From contig NZ_KI912095.1 in the NCBI RefSeq assembly GCF_000517025.1, positions 290,888 through 354,887 of the forward strand: DNA of 64,000 bases, read 5' to 3'. The translations under genes were made by a program, and so were the position numbers. Shown piece by piece: positions 52,951-60,745 of the stretch. Positions within the stretch are counted from its first letter, which is position 1; each line of letters starts with the position of its first letter. The DNA is from Halonatronum saccharophilum DSM 13868 (GTDB taxonomy: Bacteria > Bacillota > Halanaerobiia > Halobacteroidales > Halobacteroidaceae). The notes under the pieces were generated by a model. It ran no database searches and was not told the origin of the DNA. It saw only the letters and a program-made list of their open reading frames with translations.

Positions 52951-52978
52951 CACCTTCACCCCCTTTATCTAAATAACT

Positions 52979-53563
52979 TTAAAAAACTCTCCTATTGCTT
53001 AGGGTAAACTCATTGACTTTATTCAAAATAGTTTCTAAATCAGAAAACACCAAAGTATCTGCTCGATTTTTATGCTTTGTGACATACCTATCTATTTCTA
53101 TATTCACAGCTGTTAGTAATCTTTTCAGTAGTCTTGCTTTAAATCTTCCTACTTCTTCTTCCCTTACGCAATTAGAGATAAAGCTTTCAACTCTAGGTGA
53201 TGTTTCTTCCCAACGGAACTCTCCTCGGTGCAACTTTTTACTTAAAGCCGTAATTCTTTCCAATAACTCCTCCTTACATATCTCTAATTGCTTAATACTT
53301 TCCTCAGCTTTCAGCTCTTTAATTTCTTGTTGGTGAGATTCAACCTCGCTTACTTTATTTTCATCTGTTCTTCCTAGTAAGTAATCTGTAGTCACGCCAA
53401 AATAATTAGCTATTTTGACCAATGTCTCTAAGTCGGGATTTCTTCTACTCAATTCATAATTACTAATTGCCATACATGATATATCAAACACCTTTGCTAA
53501 TTCTCCTTGTGAAAGATTTTCTCTTTCCCTCAATTCCCTAAGTCTATCTGGCAACTTAATCAC
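52979..53563 (-). CDS. XRE-family regulator
   Basis: 194 residues. The N-terminal HTH (LRELRERENLSQGELAKVFDISCMAISNYELSRRNPDLETLVKIANYFGVTTDYLLGRTDE) is typical of phage Cro/CI-like regulators; the remainder is a long helical segment with an acid-rich coiled coil. GTG/ATG start region after GAGGAGGTCAAGTTGTG. Divergent to the leader and small gene at 53648. Confidence 0.8.
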   Translation of the reverse strand: MIKLPDRLRELRERENLSQGELAKVFDISCMAISNYELSRRNPDLETLVKIANYFGVTTDYLLGRTDENKVSEVESHQQEIKELKAEESIKQLEICKEELLERITALSKKLHRGEFRWEETSPRVESFISNCVREEEVGRFKARLLKRLLTAVNIEIDRYVTKHKNRADTLVFSDLETILNKVNEFTLSNRRVF

Positions 53564-53589
53564 AACTTGACCTCCTCTCAGCTGGTTCT

Positions 53590-53647
53590 TAGTAAAGGTC
53601 TTTACTCTCCTCCTGTCGAATGTAGCAACAGGAAGGAGGTGGAACTT
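53590..53647 (+). promoter_or_regulatory. leader with masked ribosome site, copy 2
   Basis: TAAAGGTCTTTACTCTCCTC followed by CTGTCGAATGTAGCAACAG and GAAGGAGGTGG. CTCC-T-CCTGT pairs with ACAGGAAGGAG, a strong hairpin that hides the ribosome site. Nearly the same as copy 1 at 52105. Confidence 0.5.
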
Positions 53648-53890
53648 ATGGATAATAAAAATGAACTTGCTACTATTTCAAGTATCTTTGATAAAAAAGA
53701 GAAAAAGATAGACAAGTTAGTTAAGTAAATTTTAAACCATGCAGAATTATCTTCTAGTAGCCAAGATATCACTCAAATAGCTGACGACTATTTAAGTGCT
53801 TATATTGATATCTATAACCACTTAGTTGAAAAGTTTGAAATAGCAAAAGCTTCAGATGAGATTACTGTTGAAACAATTGATTTGCGATAA
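53648..53890 (+). pseudogene. small gene interrupted by in-frame TAA
   Basis: ATG after a strong AGGAAGGAGGTGG site. The frame reads DNKNELATISSIFDKKEKKI and meets TAA at 53726-53728 (after codon 26), then continues open for 53 more codons (NHAELSSSSQDITQIADDY...VETIDLR). The continuous frame indicates a recent nonsense change or natural readthrough. Family unknown. Confidence 0.5.
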
Positions 53891-53944
53891 TCACTTTTTT
53901 AATTGTTCTATAACAGCAATAGTAGTTGCTATTGCTGTTGCTCC

Positions 53945-54154
53945 TTAATAAGCTAACCCTATATACTTATCTCTTGTTTCAAACTCTTTTTTAAAATCTC
54001 TTCGAGCAATTTGTGTATAAATTGCTGTTTGCACGCTTGTTATTTTTTCTAGTTGCTTTTCTAAATACTTTTTATGGTCACCCGCTTCAATCGATTCTTC
54101 TTTGTCAAAAGCAACTGCTTCCCACTTAAAAATAGGTTCACTCACAATCCTCAC
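53945..54154 (-). CDS. 69-residue protein, possible C-terminal extension beyond an in-frame TAA
   Basis: RIVSEPIFKWEAVAFDKEESI, QLEKITSVQTAIYTQIARRDF; ATG after AAGGGGGTGAGGATTGTG region. Behind the TAA (53945) the same frame stays open for 17 more codons, GATAIATTIAVIEQLKK, a hydrophobic helix, to a TGA at 53891. So the original product may have had a membrane tail. An 11-bp hairpin (AACAGCAATAG/CTATTGCTGTT) lies in that extension. Confidence 0.5.
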   Translation of the reverse strand: MRIVSEPIFKWEAVAFDKEESIEAGDHKKYLEKQLEKITSVQTAIYTQIARRDFKKEFETRDKYIGLAY

Positions 54155-54198
54155 CCCCTTTCATCAATCTCCTGCAACTGGGAATACTAACTCTAGAT

Positions 54199-54429
54199 CT
54201 AGCTGACTTTTTGATTCGACTTGTTCCTTTTAGGCACGTTATGGATTAAAAAAATATCATCTTCTTTAGTACTTAGTTCTTTTTTTATTTTTGTGGCAAC
54301 TGAAAACGATGGGTTTTTATTGCCTAACTCTATATTGCTATAAGTAGCACGATGAATACCAACTTTAGTTGCTAATTGTTTTTGTGTAAAGCCTTTTTCT
54401 AACCTTCTTTTTTTTAGTTTTAATCTCAT
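54199..54429 (-). CDS. Cro-like XRE regulator
   Basis: 76 residues, HTH only: KLKKRRLEKGFTQKQLATKVGIHRATYSNIELGNKNPSFSVATKIKKEL. Located left of the divergent operator region, first gene of the minus-strand early operon, the Cro position. Its promoter is a consensus TTGACA/TATAAT containing an operator in the spacer. Confidence 0.8.
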   Translation of the reverse strand: MRLKLKKRRLEKGFTQKQLATKVGIHRATYSNIELGNKNPSFSVATKIKKELSTKEDDIFLIHNVPKRNKSNQKVS

Positions 54430-54447
54430 AACACTCCCCCCCTTCCC

Positions 54448-54577
54448 GTGCCTAATCGGAACTAGTATATTTATATTATAGTGTCCAAAAGGAACTTTGT
54501 CAAGATATTTTTAAAAAAATGTGTCTTTTAGATACAAGTTGTTTACTATGGACACATTTGCAGGTATTATTATTATA
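54448..54577. promoter_or_regulatory. lysogeny switch: divergent promoters with four 15-bp operators
   Basis: Four sites fit GTGYCYNNNNGNNAC: GTGCCTAATCGGAAC (54448), GTGTCCAAAAGGAAC (54481), GTGTCTTTTAGATAC (54521), and on the minus strand GTGTCCATAGTAAAC (54541-54555). The minus-strand promoter has TTGACA (54498-54503) and TATAAT (54475-54480) 17 bases apart, with the second operator between them. A plus-strand promoter has TGGACA (54549) inside the fourth operator and TATTAT at 54571. This is a classical repressor/Cro control region. Confidence 0.75.
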
Positions 54578-54596
54578 TAAGTTGAGGTGGTTGATT

Positions 54597-55007
54597 ATGT
54601 TCAAAGAAAGAATAAGAAAATTGAGAAAAGAAAACAAATTAACCCAGCAACAATTAGCAGATAAAATTGGTGTCGGTCGTGCCACGATTGCTGGATATGA
54701 AACAAAAGGAAAAGAACCTGGATATGATACGTTAAGCAAGTTAGCAGAAATTTTCAATGTATCCGTAGACTACCTCCTTGGTAGAACAGATAACAAACAG
54801 AACCCAGGATCTAACACTAAAATTCCAGATGGGGTCAAGGAACTCTTGAGTGATGAAGAAAGCAAATTTATAGTTGATTTACTAAACAAAGAATCGGTTC
54901 AGTTATACCTTCGAGAAGCAAGGGGGGCTAGTGATGAAGATCTAGCTACTGCTGTAAGAGTTTTAAAGGCTGTAAGGGAAGGTAAAGAGAAAGGGACAAC
55001 TTTATAG
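54597..55007 (+). CDS. CI-like prophage repressor
   Basis: 136 residues from the ATG at 54597 after GAGGTGG. An N-terminal HTH (FKERIRKLRKENKLTQQQLADKIGVGRATIAGYETKGKEPGYDTLSKLAEIFNVSVDYLLGRTD) and a C-terminal helical segment without a LexA-like protease domain. It faces the Cro-like gene across four operators, and is followed at 10 bp by an ImmA-type peptidase, which in such phages cleaves the repressor at induction. The upstream frame to 54519 crosses the operators and is rejected. Confidence 0.85.
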   Translation: MFKERIRKLRKENKLTQQQLADKIGVGRATIAGYETKGKEPGYDTLSKLAEIFNVSVDYLLGRTDNKQNPGSNTKIPDGVKELLSDEESKFIVDLLNKESVQLYLREARGASDEDLATAVRVLKAVREGKEKGTTL

Positions 55008-55017
55008 GGGTGGTTTA

Positions 55018-55521
55018 ATGAAAAAGAATATTATCGAGCTAAAAGCAAGGCAATACTTAAAACTTCACAATTTAAGCTACCCCACTGATTTAAATTACAT
55101 ACTAAAAAAGAGAAATATTAAATTGGTAAACAGAAAGCTTACCAAGGATGAAGCGATGTTTGTAAGAACAGGTGAAGAAAAGATAATAATAATCGATAAA
55201 AGACAATCTATAGGTCAATTAAGGTTTAATACAGCACATGAACTTGGTCATGATATTCTAGGTGTAGGTAATAGTATCTTTGACAACCACCCTCCACCAT
55301 TGGCTAAAAGATCTTTGACAGATAGACAAGCTGATATATTTGCTAGTGAACTGCTTATTCCTACACCTTCACTAAAAAAAGAAGCCCTTAAATATAATTA
55401 TAATCTAGAGATACTAGCTTCTATCTTCAAAGTAACATTACAAGCAATGAAGACCAAAATGATTATTAAGGGACTACCCTATGAAAGTCTCTATGAGAGG
55501 CAAAATTTTTTTATTGTTTAG
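55018..55521 (+). CDS. ImmA/IrrE-type metallopeptidase
   Basis: 167 residues. FNTAHELGHDILG gives the HExxH zinc motif (HELGH), and DRQADIFASELLIPTPSLKKEA carries the third ligand region. ImmA-type enzymes cleave the adjacent CI/ImmR-type repressor when the host suffers DNA damage. Starts after GGGGTGGTTTA, the same context as the next gene. Confidence 0.9.
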   Translation: MKKNIIELKARQYLKLHNLSYPTDLNYILKKRNIKLVNRKLTKDEAMFVRTGEEKIIIIDKRQSIGQLRFNTAHELGHDILGVGNSIFDNHPPPLAKRSLTDRQADIFASELLIPTPSLKKEALKYNYNLEILASIFKVTLQAMKTKMIIKGLPYESLYERQNFFIV

Positions 55522-55589
55522 ATGGGTTAAAATTACTTCGATGTGATTTGTTGTATTTTGTCGATTAAATTATATAAAGGGGTGGTTTA

Positions 55590-56936
55590 ATGAGCGATAA
55601 CGTGATTATAGATTTAGAAAATAAAATGATACTTCTAAAAAGTGAAATCACTCAGGAGTACCCTTGGTTCTATGATTTTTTAGAAAAGAACATAACAAAT
55701 GATATAACACTAAGTACATTAAAAAGGCTAAATAATAAACAGAAAAATTTCATACATAATATGCGCGATACAATAATAGAAAAAGCCAAACAGGAGTGGA
55801 CACAAGGAGTAAAAGGTGTTTATGATATGGGAAAAGAAGACCGCAAACCATGTTCAATATGCCACAGACCTACTAGATATGTATGCTATATATCTAATAT
55901 AAGAAATGGTAATGAATTAAATGTTGGTAAAGATTGTTTAAAGAAGTTTGGAATAAAAACTACTAAATCATTTGATTTATTAATAAAAGAAGCTAAAAAA
56001 GTCAAAAGATTAGAAACATTAAACAATGAAATACCTGGTATTAAGAAAATTATTTACAATTGGGATAAACAATTAAATTATTCTATATTAATTCCTGAAA
56101 GGCTGTCTAAACCTTATAAGTTAACTGGTAAAGAAATAAAACAATTATTTGATGGGTATATTAATACAGAATGCGAAGAGGAAGTTTTTTCTAAAATAAA
56201 AACTCTGCTTGATGTAAGAAAAATAAGAATAAAAAAGATGAAAAAATATGTAGATGATAATAAAAACAAAAAGTATATCCCGACTAAAAGAATTATCGAT
56301 TGGCTAAAAAGAAAACAACAAATAAGCATTATTAAACAACTTGAAAAAGATGAAGTAATAACCTGTAATACAGCTCAAAAAATAACAGAGCCCAGCTTTA
56401 TGGAGATTGTTGGAAATGATTTGAAAATAGAACTCAAAAGTATTGGTATTAAAATTACAAATGTAAATTTAGAAAAGAGAGGATATAGTTTTAACCTTTT
56501 TAAAGAAAATAATATAAAACTTTTTTGTAAGCACAACACTTTGATTAGTTATTGTGGCTATTTAATTTTTGATACCTCAATCAAAGAACATCCCAAATTA
56601 CCTAGCCTTGAAAATATAATCAAGATAAGCACAGTTAGTGATGAAGACTCAATTTACCCACTGCTAAGCAAGCTAAAGCCACTATTTAATAATTTGAATT
56701 TAAATATTTATGGATATAACCTTGAACGCAACAATCTTACTATTCAAGAAAAGAATTCTCGAAAATACATAGAATTAAACTTGAACAAATCTATAAATCA
56801 ATTAAAAAATTTAGCATTATCCATTACTGATGATACTGAATTTTTAATAAAAAAAATCAATTCTTCTAATAATAAAAAATATTCTAAAAACGATATAAAT
56901 CATTTTAATGAAGTTGGAGAATTAATAAAATTATAG
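55590..56936 (+). CDS. 448-residue protein with a zinc-finger segment, function unknown
   Basis: ATG after AAGGGGTGGTTTA. KPCSICHRPTRYVCYISNIRNGNELNVGKDCLKKFG holds CxxC and further Cys/His, a zinc site at about residues 85-125. Lysine- and asparagine-rich, long helical regions follow (LDVRKIRIKKMKKYVDDNKNKKYI). It is last in the repressor/ImmA operon, where phages often carry an accessory gene or an integrase, but it has no integrase motif (no R-H-R-Y and no serine-recombinase domain). Confidence 0.55.
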   Translation: MSDNVIIDLENKMILLKSEITQEYPWFYDFLEKNITNDITLSTLKRLNNKQKNFIHNMRDTIIEKAKQEWTQGVKGVYDMGKEDRKPCSICHRPTRYVCYISNIRNGNELNVGKDCLKKFGIKTTKSFDLLIKEAKKVKRLETLNNEIPGIKKIIYNWDKQLNYSILIPERLSKPYKLTGKEIKQLFDGYINTECEEEVFSKIKTLLDVRKIRIKKMKKYVDDNKNKKYIPTKRIIDWLKRKQQISIIKQLEKDEVITCNTAQKITEPSFMEIVGNDLKIELKSIGIKITNVNLEKRGYSFNLFKENNIKLFCKHNTLISYCGYLIFDTSIKEHPKLPSLENIIKISTVSDEDSIYPLLSKLKPLFNNLNLNIYGYNLERNNLTIQEKNSRKYIELNLNKSINQLKNLALSITDDTEFLIKKINSSNNKKYSKNDINHFNEVGELIKL

Positions 56937-56938
56937 TA

Positions 56939-57157
56939 TCAATAATGTTCTAATATTTCATTAAACAGATCTTGTAGATGTTCTTTAATGTCAAAACCTG
57001 TTAGTTTACTATTGCTTCTATCTTTTATTATCTCTACATCAACAGAGATAAATTCATGAATTTCAACATCAGGCATAAAAATATTATCGCTGTCTTCTAT
57101 TTTGGTTTCTATAGTTTTATCCACTCGTAGCATTGTAGGAAATGAATTTTTACTCAT
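56939..57157 (-). CDS. 72-residue acidic protein, function unknown
   Basis: SKNSFPTMLRVDKTIETKIED, VEIHEFISVDVEIIKDRSNSKL, FDIKEHLQDLFNEILEHY. Strong ribosome site AAGGGGTTGAATGTAA before ATG. Convergent to the 448-residue gene, with a 2-bp gap. No domain recognised. Confidence 0.55.
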   Translation of the reverse strand: MSKNSFPTMLRVDKTIETKIEDSDNIFMPDVEIHEFISVDVEIIKDRSNSKLTGFDIKEHLQDLFNEILEHY

Positions 57158-57254
57158 TTACATTCAACCCCTTTATCTTTAATTTGATTTTAATTATAAC
57201 ATTTTATACCTGAAATTGATACCGAGAAAAGTATATATTTTTAATTTTTTTACG

Positions 57255-57590
57255 CGCGTAGTAGTAGTAATACTGTTACTGTTATCTGTTACTGTTTACT
57301 GTTACCTGGGTTGGGTAACCGTTAGGTAAACCCTTTAGCTAACCCTTACCCAAAGGGTTATGAAAGCAATATTTATAAGGGGTGGTGGCTATTTTTTTGG
57401 TTACTTTAGTCTTGGATTGGCTGGGTTATTGGCGTTGGAACAATATCGGTTTTTAGGCTGCTTAAGAGGTTGATTTTCAAGAAAAGCGGGTCTGTTTAGG
57501 GGTTATTTTAACCTGAAATGGAGGTTCAAAAATGGGTCATTTAAGGGTTAGGTAAACCCTTTAGGTAACCCTTAGACTAACCTTTTTTTA
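57255..57590. repeat. iteron-rich non-coding region copied from the replication gene
   Basis: It starts with GTAGTAGTA and ACTGTTACTGTTATCTGTT (57272-57290), then CTGGGTTGGGTAACC (57306-57320), both identical and in the same order as at 45677 and 45715. ACCCTTT/AAAGGGT units follow repeatedly (57325-57365; 57540-57580). No open frame of note. It could be a second origin, an old replication gene remnant, or the original of the origin. The rest up to 57687 is AT-rich with a promoter for the lipoprotein. Confidence 0.6.
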
Positions 57591-57687
57591 TTATCTACCA
57601 AAGATGTTTTTAACATTTATGGTTAATGTCGGATTGTGTCGAAGTGTGTTGTTTAAATTATAAACTAAATTTGAGGAGTGATTAATT

Positions 57688-58239
57688 ATGAAAAAAATAT
57701 TGCTTATTGTATTGGCTTTATCTTTGTTGTTGGTAGTTGGGTGTAGTGATGATGATGATAATACTTTAGTTTGGGATACCTATTCTAATGGTTATTATGC
57801 CTTTCAATATCCTGCTGAATGGGTAATAACTGACGAATATATAGACGAATCAAACACGGATCACGAAGTAATAATTCAACCTAATAAGACTAGTACTTTT
57901 AAATTTGGTATTTATGGCATCTATACAGAAACAAAAGATGAATTGAGAAATGAAGCTTTATATGTTATAGAATCATCTCAAGAAGATGGACTAACCATTT
58001 TGAATGGACAAACAGATAATCCAAAAGAGTATAAAAGAAGAATAAATAATTTTTTAGCGTACCATTTTATTCTTGAAGAAGAAAGCGATTCCCAGTTATG
58101 GAAAGGAGAACTCTTTCTCCTTCACGATGAGGAAAACCAAATTTCTATGGATATAGAATTTTTTGGCGACGCAAATGAGTACAACTCTAACTCTTCTGTA
58201 GCCAAAAGAATTGTAGAATCATTTGAATTTTTATATTAA
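57688..58239 (+). CDS. lipoprotein with PsbP/DUF1795-like fold
   Basis: 183 residues. Signal peptide MKKILLIVLALSLLLVVGCS with lipobox VVGC, then an acidic run and a domain of strands (GYYAFQYPAEWVITDEYI, FKFGIYGIYTET). The 'YYAFQYPAEWV' segment fits PsbP-like lipoproteins. It is anchored outside the cell membrane. RBS TGAGGAGTGA. A lipoprotein in a prophage end may alter superinfection or the host surface; that is inference. Confidence 0.75.
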   Translation: MKKILLIVLALSLLLVVGCSDDDDNTLVWDTYSNGYYAFQYPAEWVITDEYIDESNTDHEVIIQPNKTSTFKFGIYGIYTETKDELRNEALYVIESSQEDGLTILNGQTDNPKEYKRRINNFLAYHFILEEESDSQLWKGELFLLHDEENQISMDIEFFGDANEYNSNSSVAKRIVESFEFLY

Positions 58240-58249
58240 ATAAAACAAA

Positions 58250-58279
58250 AACCGCGCTCCTCTACTCTAGAGCGTGGTT
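58250..58279. terminator. bidirectional terminator
   Basis: AACCGCGCTC (58250-58259) pairs with GAGCGTGGTT (58270-58279) with one G-T pair; the left flank is A-rich. It ends the lipoprotein gene and overlaps the end of the convergent membrane-protein gene. Confidence 0.7.
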
Positions 58280-58508
58280 ACATATTAATTGATTCTATTA
58301 TCACTTGTATAGCAACTGATAAATAATTAATAAATAAAGATGCTACAAGTGTTGTATTGATTACTATAAAAATATCCACATACCCATTAATTAAATCAGT
58401 TTGAAGAACAACCATAATATACAAAAAAGAAACCCAGGGTATAATCTTTTCATTCCTTAATTCAGAGGTATAAAACAAGGCTAATGTTAGCCCAGCTAAA
58501 TAAGGCAT
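58278..58508 (-). CDS. small three-helix membrane protein
   Basis: About 76 residues, ATG at 58508 spaced 13 bases from AAAGGAG, with an upstream TTG (58520) as an alternative. PYLAGLTLALFYTSELRN, VSFLYIMVVLQTDLINGYVDIFIVINTTLVASLFINYLSV give two or three membrane helices. It diverges from the SH3/TM gene at 58557. Unknown. Confidence 0.5.
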   Translation of the reverse strand: MPYLAGLTLALFYTSELRNEKIIPWVSFLYIMVVLQTDLINGYVDIFIVINTTLVASLFINYLSVAIQVIIESINM

Positions 58509-58556
58509 TTTAACAATCAACTCCTTTCCTACCAAAAATTCAAAAGAGGTGAGAAC

Positions 58557-59546
58557 GTGGACAGTTTCGATGAATTAAGACTTTTCATAAAAGAACATGA
58601 ACAATTTATAAAAGACTCTCATAAAGCCATCTCTTCAATTGCAACGCCTGATTTTACAGATTATCTTAATAATATAACTTCTAACTTTATTATACCAGAC
58701 TTTGGTCGCTTTTTGGAGGGGAATTATGCAATTTCTAGACCCTCATTAGAATTTTGCAATTACGCAAAACAACTGCAACTTGAAATTAATCAGGCTGCAA
58801 CTATCCCTATTATAGAAAATATATCGAAAGACACAAGGGCTTTCTTAGATGAATTACACCTTGATATTGATTTCAATATTCAACTTGTAAATGAATTGAA
58901 TATTGTTCTTAATCAAAGTTACTTTACAGAACTCAATAAAAAAATAGAAGATTTAAAAAAAGAATCAAGTAAAAAAGAGGTTCACAAAAATGAGCATAGT
59001 GACAAGTCTGCTCATGTAACTATAATAAACACTAGTGCTATTCAAAATATAACTATACTAGCTTTAGAACAGAGTGGTTTTTTAGAATCTCCAGCAGATG
59101 GCTTATACAACTTACTCTTTCATATAGAACCGATAATAGAATTTGTCGCTATTAATATTACTAACGCTTTAAACAATCATATAATCCAAAAGGTTATTAT
59201 AGGCTTAATTCTACACATATTAACCTTTTTCATTCAGCCTGCTCTTAAAACTACCAGAGATAAATTTTTCAATAAAAGAAAAGCAATTAAAACAATAAAA
59301 CAAAATGTTTCATCTCAACCTCTAGATCTATCTGCATTGAAAAATCACAGATTTATTACAGCAGATTCTTTAGAGGTAAGAAAAAGCGAGACTATAAATT
59401 CTGAAATAGTTGACCATTTATATTTCAGTAATGTTGTTCTAGTTGTCCGCAAGAAAAGGAATTGGATGTTAGTTAAATATAATAATCAAGAAGATAAACC
59501 AGTAATAGGTTGGATATTCAGTAGATATACTAGTAAGTTTAATTAA
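58557..59546 (+). CDS. membrane protein with C-terminal SH3 domain
   Basis: 329 residues. Helical N-terminal half with repeats of LQLEINQ, a membrane helix near 215-238 (IIQKVIIGLILHILTFFIQPALK), and a bacterial SH3 domain at the end (RFITADSLEVRKSETINSEIV...VLVVRKKRNWMLVKY..VIGWIF). SH3b-containing membrane proteins occur in accessory loci; the sensor or effector role is unknown. GTG start after AGAGGTGAGAAC. Confidence 0.6.
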   Translation: MDSFDELRLFIKEHEQFIKDSHKAISSIATPDFTDYLNNITSNFIIPDFGRFLEGNYAISRPSLEFCNYAKQLQLEINQAATIPIIENISKDTRAFLDELHLDIDFNIQLVNELNIVLNQSYFTELNKKIEDLKKESSKKEVHKNEHSDKSAHVTIINTSAIQNITILALEQSGFLESPADGLYNLLFHIEPIIEFVAINITNALNNHIIQKVIIGLILHILTFFIQPALKTTRDKFFNKRKAIKTIKQNVSSQPLDLSALKNHRFITADSLEVRKSETINSEIVDHLYFSNVVLVVRKKRNWMLVKYNNQEDKPVIGWIFSRYTSKFN

Positions 59547-59581
59547 TTTTAACTATATTTTATCAACAGGAGGTCTATAAA

Positions 59582-60223
59582 ATGAAAACCAAACAATACA
59601 TCCTCGACAAACTAGATAAATTAATTAATGAAGCTGAAGAAGTGCTTAAAACTGAACCCAGAGAAGCCACTCTTGATTATTTAGAAGTAGACTTTAAAAA
59701 AGAATTAGGTACCGAATCATACTATAAATGGGCCAGCACTTGCGTGAACCTCTTAAAAAATCACTTTGGCGAAGATAACATCTACTATGAAACCTTTAAT
59801 GCCAGCTTTAAAGCTAGTGCCAATGAGGCTAAAAGTGTTCTAATGTGCAAAGGAATTCTAAGGGCTGCTAGAGATGACTACCAGAGTGATGATGTAACCA
59901 ACCTCTCTACCCTTCTGCGGGTCGAGATTATAACAGAGATACTAGGACAAGCCCAGGAAGCTTTGAAAGGTGGTGATAAGAACAGAGCTTATATTATTTC
60001 TACTACTGCCCTGGAGCTGGCTTTGAGATTCTTGGGAGATCTTAAGGGGGTTAGGAGCAAGAAGGTTGATAAGATCAATGGTGACCTGAGGAAGAAGAAA
60101 GTTTACAATGCTGCTAAGGAGAAGCAGATTAAAAGTTGGTTGGAGATGAATGATGATTGTTCTGGTGATGATGTTGGGGCTATGATTACAGGGGTGAATG
60201 GGTTTGTGGCTGATTACTTGTAG
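59582..60223 (+). CDS. HEPN/DUF4145-like helical protein; intact member of a repeated family
   Basis: 213 residues, all-helical by composition. KTKQYILDKLDKLINEAEEVL, NLLKNHFGEDNIYYETF, GGDKNRAYIISTTALELALRFLGDLKGVRSKKVDKINGDL. The last part resembles HEPN/DUF4145 style helices but I see no clear RX4-6H, so the relation is weak. ATG follows CAGGAGGTCTATAA. Decayed copies of the 3' half sit at 10634 and 61561, and the downstream hairpin with GTTATAC is shared with the 10.6-kb copy. Confidence 0.5.
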   Translation: MKTKQYILDKLDKLINEAEEVLKTEPREATLDYLEVDFKKELGTESYYKWASTCVNLLKNHFGEDNIYYETFNASFKASANEAKSVLMCKGILRAARDDYQSDDVTNLSTLLRVEIITEILGQAQEALKGGDKNRAYIISTTALELALRFLGDLKGVRSKKVDKINGDLRKKKVYNAAKEKQIKSWLEMNDDCSGDDVGAMITGVNGFVADYL

Positions 60224-60371
60224 GTTTGCTATTCTATCGCCCTGCTCTGTTTTAATCTAAAGGTGAATTTTACGGTATATATATGTCGTAAAGATTTTGT
60301 TATACTAAATCATCAAGTAATAATGGACAAGTGATTTATAAATCGAAAAGATTAATTATATTATTGGGTAG

Positions 60372-60689
60372 ATGAGAGGAGTGGCAATTGTGAAATATGA
60401 AATAATTGATGAGATAAAAGTAGAAGGGGTTAAATATAAAAATCATCAGAAAAATATTAAGAAATTCATAGAAATATTAGTTCCTATATGTGATAAAAAA
60501 AGACAGAAATTAATATTGAAACAAAAACAGATTTTAGCTAGAGAAAAGGGAAGTATTAAGTTTAATTTACTGATTAATATTAAGATTAATACTTCTGAAA
60601 AAGATATAATATCTCAAAGGGAAAGTTTTAAAGAGAAAGTGTGTATTACAATGGAAATATTAAATGTTAGAAGATTGAGTGAGAAATAG
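60372..60689 (+). CDS. 105-residue basic protein, function unknown
   Basis: GVAIVKYEIIDEIKVEGVKYKNHQKN, KFNLLINIKINTSEKDIISQRESF. Positive charge, strand-rich. The ATG at 60390 (VKYEI region GTG also) follows GAGAGGAGTGG. Together with the next gene it is flanked by copies of the 59.6-kb gene. Confidence 0.4.
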   Translation: MRGVAIVKYEIIDEIKVEGVKYKNHQKNIKKFIEILVPICDKKRQKLILKQKQILAREKGSIKFNLLINIKINTSEKDIISQRESFKEKVCITMEILNVRRLSEK

Positions 60690-60745
60690 TTATGTTTTTT
60701 TACAGAGTATCAAACTTAAGTCAAAAACTGATGGGGTGAGGGAAA

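Noticed and set aside
54519-54596. Longer N-terminus of the CI-like repressor starting at 54519.
   Set aside because: It would translate the operators and promoter; the ATG at 54597 has GAGGTGG at good spacing and starts directly at the HTH domain.
55590-56936. The 448-residue gene after ImmA as a phage integrase.
   Set aside because: No tyrosine-recombinase R..HxxR..Y pattern and no serine-recombinase N-terminal domain; it has a Cys-rich zinc segment instead.
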